From: Methanosarcina baikalica
GTDB lineage: Archaea; Halobacteriota; Methanosarcinia; Methanosarcinales; Methanosarcinaceae
Length of the DNA stretch: 17,663 nt
Direction: 5' to 3'
NCBI RefSeq assembly: GCF_031461075.1
Contig: NZ_JAVKPK010000073.1
Span: 1 to 17,663 of the forward strand
A program made the translations under genes and the position numbers. Of the stretch, positions 13,459-17,663 are shown piece by piece (position 1 is the first letter of the stretch; each line of letters opens with the position of its first letter). The notes below the pieces were generated by a model. It did no database searches and was not told the origin of the DNA. It saw only the letters and a list, made by a program, of their open reading frames with translations.

Positions 13459-14973
13459 ATGGGAATTTCGGCCCAAAATCCTTCCTTTAGAAACTTTTTT
13501 TCGGAAAAAAAAGGCCAGAATATAGGGATAGTTCATTCAATTAACTACGAAATCCCTGGGATTTTCAGGCTCGAGAGTGGAAAAACCCTTTCTCGTGTCA
13601 GTATAGAGTACGAGATGTACGGGAAAATGAATGCAGATAAAAGCAACGTTATTCTGATCTGCCATGCCCTTACAGGCGATGCCCATGCTGCCGGGCTTCA
13701 TGCAGGTGACAAAAAATCAGGCTGGTGGAATATCGTAATTGGCCCCAATAAGGCATTTGACACTGAGAAATACTGCATCATCTGTTCAAATATAATCGGG
13801 GGCTGTAAGGGTTCCACAGGCCCTTCTTCCATAAATCCTGAAACCGAAAAACACTACAGCATCTCGTTTCCTGTCATCACTATATCGGATATGGTAAATG
13901 CCCAAAAAAAGCTGATAGAGCATCTTGGAGTAAAACAGCTTTTTGCAGTTGCAGGCGGCTCGATGGGTGGAATGCAGGTACTTCAATGGACAGTCAGCTA
14001 CCCTGAAATGGTAAAGAAGGCTATTGCAATAGCTACTACTGCATCCTCAACTCCGCAGCAAATAGCATTCGAAGCAATCGGAAGAAAAGCCATAACTGAC
14101 GACCCGAACTGGAACGGAGGGAACTATTACGGGAAAGAAATACCTGCACAGGGACTTGCACTTGCACGGATGATAGGGCATATTACATACCTGAGCGACG
14201 CTTCGATGCAGAAGAAGTTCGGGAGAGATCAGCAGGATGAAGCAAGTGCAGAACTCTTTCCTAATTTTCAGGTAGAAAGTTACCTTAATCATCAGGGAGA
14301 TACTTTTACAAAGCGGTTTGATGCCAATTCATACCTTTATATTACAAAAGCAGTCGATTTCTTTGACCTTTCGAAGAACGGATCCCTCATAGAGGGTTTT
14401 TCAGGTGTTACTGCAAAATACCTCGTAATTTCCATAACTTCAGACTGGTTATATCCTCCTTATCAAGGTCAAGAAATCGTATCAGCTCTTAATGCAAACG
14501 GAGTTGATGCAAAATACGAGGAAATCAGGTCTCAGTACGGACACGACGCTTTTTTACTTGAAGAAGGACAGCTCAACTACCTCATAAGGGGTTTTCTCTC
14601 ACAGATTCTTGTAAGCGACATCATGTACCAGAATTTCTATTCGGTTTCCAGAGACGAAACAATAGAAAACGCCTCGATACTCATGGTAAAAAAGAAGGTG
14701 AATCATCTACCTGTCATATCAAAGGACGGAAAGCTTGAAGGCATTGTCACCTCCTGGGATATTACAAAAGCAGTCGCCTGTAAAATCACTGGATTGGATG
14801 AGATAATCACCCGCAACGTGAAATACGTATACGCAGGTGAAAAGATAGAAACCGCATCCTCAATAATGGAAAACTATTCAATTTCCGCACTCCCGGTAAT
14901 CGATTCCGAAAACCGAATAATTGGCATGGTTACGAGCGAAAGCATAAGCGCTCTTATAGGAAGGTTCAATTAA
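13459..14973 (+). CDS. metX: Homoserine O-acetyltransferase with C-terminal CBS pair
   Basis: 504 residues. Residues 20-380 are an alpha/beta-hydrolase MetX: oxyanion area CHALTGDAHA (68-77), nucleophile S168 in AGGSMGGMQ, aspartate D329 in ITSDWLYPP and histidine H362 in YGHDAF. It makes O-acetylhomoserine from homoserine and acetyl-CoA. Residues 385-504 are two CBS motifs (MYQNFYSVSRDETIENAS...VNHLPVISKDGKLEGIVT and VKYVYAGEKIETASS...ISALPVIDSENRIIGMVT). CBS pairs bind adenine nucleotides, including S-adenosylmethionine, so feedback control of methionine synthesis is plausible. Common bacterial MetX proteins lack them and are about 370-380 residues. It lies two bases after metY, as a coupled operon. 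Confidence 0.95.
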   Translation: MGISAQNPSFRNFFSEKKGQNIGIVHSINYEIPGIFRLESGKTLSRVSIEYEMYGKMNADKSNVILICHALTGDAHAAGLHAGDKKSGWWNIVIGPNKAFDTEKYCIICSNIIGGCKGSTGPSSINPETEKHYSISFPVITISDMVNAQKKLIEHLGVKQLFAVAGGSMGGMQVLQWTVSYPEMVKKAIAIATTASSTPQQIAFEAIGRKAITDDPNWNGGNYYGKEIPAQGLALARMIGHITYLSDASMQKKFGRDQQDEASAELFPNFQVESYLNHQGDTFTKRFDANSYLYITKAVDFFDLSKNGSLIEGFSGVTAKYLVISITSDWLYPPYQGQEIVSALNANGVDAKYEEIRSQYGHDAFLLEEGQLNYLIRGFLSQILVSDIMYQNFYSVSRDETIENASILMVKKKVNHLPVISKDGKLEGIVTSWDITKAVACKITGLDEIITRNVKYVYAGEKIETASSIMENYSISALPVIDSENRIIGMVTSESISALIGRFN

Positions 14974-15415
14974 TTTCAGAAAAGCAAGGAGCGCACTCTA
15001 TCGAACCTTTCAATAACCATTCTTCCTGATAGCAAGCAGAAATCCAAAATTTTTTATACATTACACGGTAACCGGATTGAAGAGAGGGATTTTGCCTTTT
15101 GAACTCTGTAAATTATTAAGTTCTTTTTTGTAACTTCTTTTTTGTAAGTCTGTTTCTGTATTTTTTGTAATTTTTTTAAGTTGAAATAAAACATGGTTTG
15201 TGTCTAATCGGTTGACACTATTTCAGGGGCAGCTTGAATTGCATTTTCGATTCGTTTTTGCCCCGTGCAAATGAATGACCGACTGCGGATTTGCAGAAAT
15301 AAGCCTCAACCGCATAAGCTCTCAAGAATTAATGAAAGTGATTGAAGGAGAAACCACTTTCCTCTTCGCGCTTATAATCCTTAAAAATCAAAAGTAGTAA
15401 GAATTCTACTTTACT
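14974..15415. other. Non-coding spacer after metX
   Basis: No convincing gene. It holds a T-rich stretch (15121-15178), an imperfect GGGGCA...TGCCCC inverted pair (15227-15264), and a TGCAAAT...ATTTGCA pair near 15267-15296. It may contain worn mobile-element sequence, but no protein relic was recognised. Confidence 0.5.
15119..15178 (+). terminator. Repeated oligo-T tract after the metYX operon
   Basis: Runs of six to seven T occur four times, two of them in the repeated unit TTCTTTTTTGTAA. Archaeal transcripts commonly end at such T-runs. It is about 150 bp after the metX stop. Confidence 0.5.
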
Positions 15416-16595
15416 TCACGGTGATATAGTAGTCTTTTTCAGTATATTACTACCTGCGCCATTTGTCACTGTTAAGCTAACGGTGTATTTTCCGGCTTCG
15501 GTGAAGGTATGAATCGCGGCGACTGCATGTTTGGAGTTTATGCAATCGCCAAAGTCCCAATACCAGGAGTCCGGTTTTCCACCTGTGCTTTTATTGGCAA
15601 ATGTGACCTTATAAAGGTGCTTTACCGGAAGTTTTGCTTGCGGTGAATGCAGCTACTGATGGGAAAATATTTGTGGCAAAAAGATCACTCATATAGATAC
15701 TACCGGAATCTGACCACACTACAACATTGCCGGACACAGCCGGTGTTTGTGCGGTATTACCAGAAGACAATTGTGTGCTCTGTCCGGTAGCTATGTTGTA
15801 CACATATACATCACCTAATTCTGCGGAAGCAAGGTCATTGTGTTTTAAATACACAATCCTGTTGCCGTTAATGTCGGTTGCACCACCGGTATCATAACCA
15901 ATCATATCATCACCGGTTGTTACATCTGTCTGTTGCTTAGTAGCAATATCGTACATGCGGATATTGCCCAGTCTGGTGTTGAAATCTGACCATATGACTT
16001 TGTTGCCATATATGTGAGGATAATAATTGTCGCCATATTCACTTATGTCTATTGCTTTCCCTGTGGCGATATCATACGTATAAATCTGCGGAAGATCTCC
16101 TGCATCATAGTAATATACTATTCTCTTATCGAATATGTCCGGGCTGTTCCCGCGTGCTATTTTTTTCTGGGTGGATGTAGATATGTCATGCATGTAGACA
16201 TTATAATTTGTGCCATCACTACTTGCGCTCCATACTATTATGTTCCCATAAATTGCAGGAATGCTGCCGGCATCTACATTTTGCGTAACTTGAGACCGGG
16301 CAGCAGTCGATATGTCATAAACAGTAAGCTCTGGTATCCCATTACTCTCGTCGTGCCATACTAACTTTTTGCCGTAAATAGCTGGATAAGATGCTGAAGA
16401 CGCGCTAATTACAGTGTCTTTTTGAGTTGTCAGGTCATAGACGTGAATACTGCCATCCGTCCATACTATTTTGCTGCCATCGATAACAGGTTGAGATCCA
16501 CTACCAATTTTTGTTACTTGTGTAGCAGATGCTACTGTCGAAAGCAAAGTTAAAAAAATAAAAATTAAAGATATTGAATAAATTTTATTTTTCAT
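15416..16595 (-). pseudogene. Secreted beta-propeller/PKD surface protein, frameshifted
   Basis: Start at ATG 16595 with GGGGAG ribosome-binding site. The signal peptide MKNKIYSISLIFIFLTLLST ends near VASA (residue 24). About seven TolB/WD40-like blades follow, each ending like VYDIST or MYDIATK with YGNxVIWSD motifs, to about residue 310. A linker SVAAFTASKTSGKAPL then meets a TAA at 15611-15609. In another frame the expected PKD domain continues: KVTFANKSTGGKPDSWYWDFGD...KYTVSLTVTNGAGSN, ending at TGA 15416. The span is 1180 nt, one more than a multiple of three, fitting a single-base insertion in TTTATAAGG near 15612. The first frame alone would give a propeller protein without PKD. It may be a natural mutation, phase variation or a sequencing error. 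Role: envelope or adhesion protein, inferred. Confidence 0.8.
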
Positions 16596-16655
16596 CTTTC
16601 TCCCCACCATGTGCCGTTTATAATGACCAAATATTTCCGGACTTTATCACAAAAA

Positions 16656-16663
16656 CTTATATT
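16656..16663 (-). promoter_or_regulatory. TATA box for the propeller-PKD gene
   Basis: AATATAAG on the minus strand. The start is expected near 16633, giving a leader of about 38 nt with the GGGGAG site in it. Confidence 0.45.
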
Positions 16664-17037
16664 ATTTTTAAATTATTTGCAAGTATATCCCAGAACTCAA
16701 AACCCGTTTTTTTTAATCTCGTCTTGGGTTACAAAGCGAGTTTACAATCATGAAAACAACCCTGAAAAGTATTATAGATGAGTAAGAATCAAATTATTTT
16801 GAGATAAGCCGGCAATAATCTATGTTTTATTCGATTAATCTATAATATATTATTGTATTAATAGAACATATTGCCTATATAAATATATATAAATAAAATA
16901 CCGTCTAATTTTTGTTACTCATCAATGTTCATTCTAAAACCTTGAAAAGTTAGTTTTGATTACGTGAACAAAAAAGGATTTTTCTGTGGATTTCTTCAGG
17001 TTTCTTAAGGAGCTTGTCAGATTTCATCCGTGTCTTT
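16664..17037. other. AT-rich spacer, no gene seen
   Basis: Long AT-rich stretches around 16790-16915 with many TATA-like sequences. AACCCTGAAAAGT near 16758 and AACCTTGAAAAGT near 16939 are similar short repeats. Nothing else is supported. Confidence 0.5.
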
Positions 17038-17298
17038 TTATGATCTTTCTCTTTTAGATATCAGATTTGAGACTATGACGAAACTGAAGACAAATATTAT
17101 ACTGATTATTGTGATATTAATAGGACTGCTTATATCTGAAAAGTTATTGACAAAAGGAGCAGTAATAAAATAAGCAGTTTTATTGACGGAGTAAGTGTTC
17201 TCTGGATGTAGCCCGTAATAAGCTGCCTCTAAAAGTACTGCTATAAGTGATGTAAAACTTGCTATAATAAAACTGCGTATTATATTATCACATTTCAT
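17038..17298 (-). CDS. Small two-helix membrane protein, unknown function
   Basis: 86 residues. One hydrophobic segment lies near residues 8-28 (IIRSFIIASFTSLIAVLLEA) and a second near 60-80 (INITIISIIFVFSFVIVSNL), with a positive end KRERS. The loop between them is polar with aromatic residues. No family is recognised. Support for it being a gene: a TATA box (TTTATATT, 17336-17329) and a GATGATC ribosome-binding-like site before the ATG. It lies alone, so context gives no function. Confidence 0.55.
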   Translation of the reverse strand: MKCDNIIRSFIIASFTSLIAVLLEAAYYGLHPENTYSVNKTAYFITAPFVNNFSDISSPINITIISIIFVFSFVIVSNLISKRERS

Positions 17299-17373
17299 TT
17301 TCGATCATCTTTTATAACTGCATCCTGAAATATAAATAAGTTCATGCAGGTTTTGTTTTGTGTGTTTTCAGGC

Positions 17374-17442
17374 TTGATTGATGGCGGTCAACTGCCAGCG
17401 GAATCAATGCTAAATATTGACAATCCCATAAGATATTAAAAA
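17374..17442. repeat. Second, diverged copy of the 69-bp repeat
   Basis: It aligns without gaps to 4679-4747. I count 54 of 69 identical, with both ends strongest (TTGATTGAT at one end; TCCCA-AAGATATTAAAAA at the other). The terminal inverted arms seen in the first copy are mostly lost here. No gene is seen between 17299 and 17570. Confidence 0.65.
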
Positions 17443-17570
17443 CTGGCTTTGACAGTTAGATAAAAATAAGTGCTCTTTGTTTTGTATTATTCGGTCAAAT
17501 AAATATAAACACAAAACAAAAAGCATTTCCTACTATTCTTAACAAGAATATATGCGTTCCTATCGGACCG

Positions 17571-17663
17571 ATGCTTGCTGTTCAACTCTTTTATAAAAAA
17601 CTTAATTTTAGTGAGATTTTTAGCAAGCATAAAAGCAAGGGTTTGGATCTCAATAACTTATTG
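17571..17663 (+). CDS. Probable transposase, N-terminal fragment at the window edge
   Basis: The frame reads MLAVQLFYKKLNFSEIFSKH and on to the edge. It is open further upstream (NKNICVPIGPMLAV) but without an upstream ATG. The VPIGPMLAVQLF start resembles N-termini of IS1634/IS4-like transposases of Methanosarcina, from memory. The start may be the ATG at 17571, or the true start may be lost. The rest lies outside the window. Confidence 0.45.
   Translation, partial: MLAVQLFYKKLNFSEIFSKHKSKGLDLNNLL

Noticed and set aside
15227..15296. Inverted pairs GGGGCA/TGCCCC and TGCAAAT/ATTTGCA as insertion-sequence ends
   Set aside because: Short, unequal spacing, no flanking duplication and no recognisable transposase remnant.
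1..17663. CRISPR array, prophage or replication origin
   Set aside because: No regularly spaced repeats, phage genes or clustered origin repeats were found in the window.

Overview
The window looks like a Methanosarcina-type methanogenic archaeon. Evidence: archaeal TATA-box promoters (TTTAAATA or TTTATATT type) about 25 bp before inferred transcription starts, a tRNA gene with no encoded CCA, PKD and beta-propeller cell-surface proteins, and a chromosome with long AT-rich spacers. Genus is inferred from protein style; no database was searched.

The window is essentially a sulfur-trafficking island flanked by surface-protein genes. Left edge (1-420): the C-terminal end of a PKD-domain surface protein and a terminator. 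419-3742: a divergent pair, moaD leftward and larE / SufS-type cysteine desulfurase / fdhD rightward. This set looks like a module that moves cysteine sulfur into a molybdenum or tungsten pterin cofactor. 3743-5504: thiM and thiE (thiamine salvage and assembly), separated by a small inverted-repeat element. 5584-7548 (minus): cysK-cysE, de novo cysteine synthesis, with CysE fused to a MIP18/SufT-like Fe-S domain. 7878-8234 (minus): a small helix-turn-helix regulator with a four-cysteine C-terminus. 8461-11757: iscS, iscU, an E1-like (ThiF/MoeB/HesA) adenylyltransferase and a nadA homologue with a large in-frame internal deletion. 11948-14973: tRNA-Cys(GCA), then metY and metX-CBS, which make homocysteine from O-acetylhomoserine and sulfide. 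Right edge (15416-17663): a frameshifted propeller-PKD secreted protein, a small membrane protein, a second diverged copy of the repeat found before thiE, and the start of a probable transposase.

The main observation is a perfect palindrome with core TCACAATTGTGA at four promoters (larE/moaD, cysK, iscS, tRNA-Cys/metY), plus an imperfect fifth copy at the promoter of the HTH gene. At each place it lies between a TATA-like box and the expected transcription start, or on that start. This is the layout of an archaeal repressor site. I infer that the cysteine-rich HTH protein is the regulator of a local cysteine/Fe-S/methionine regulon that also includes a tRNA gene and its own gene.
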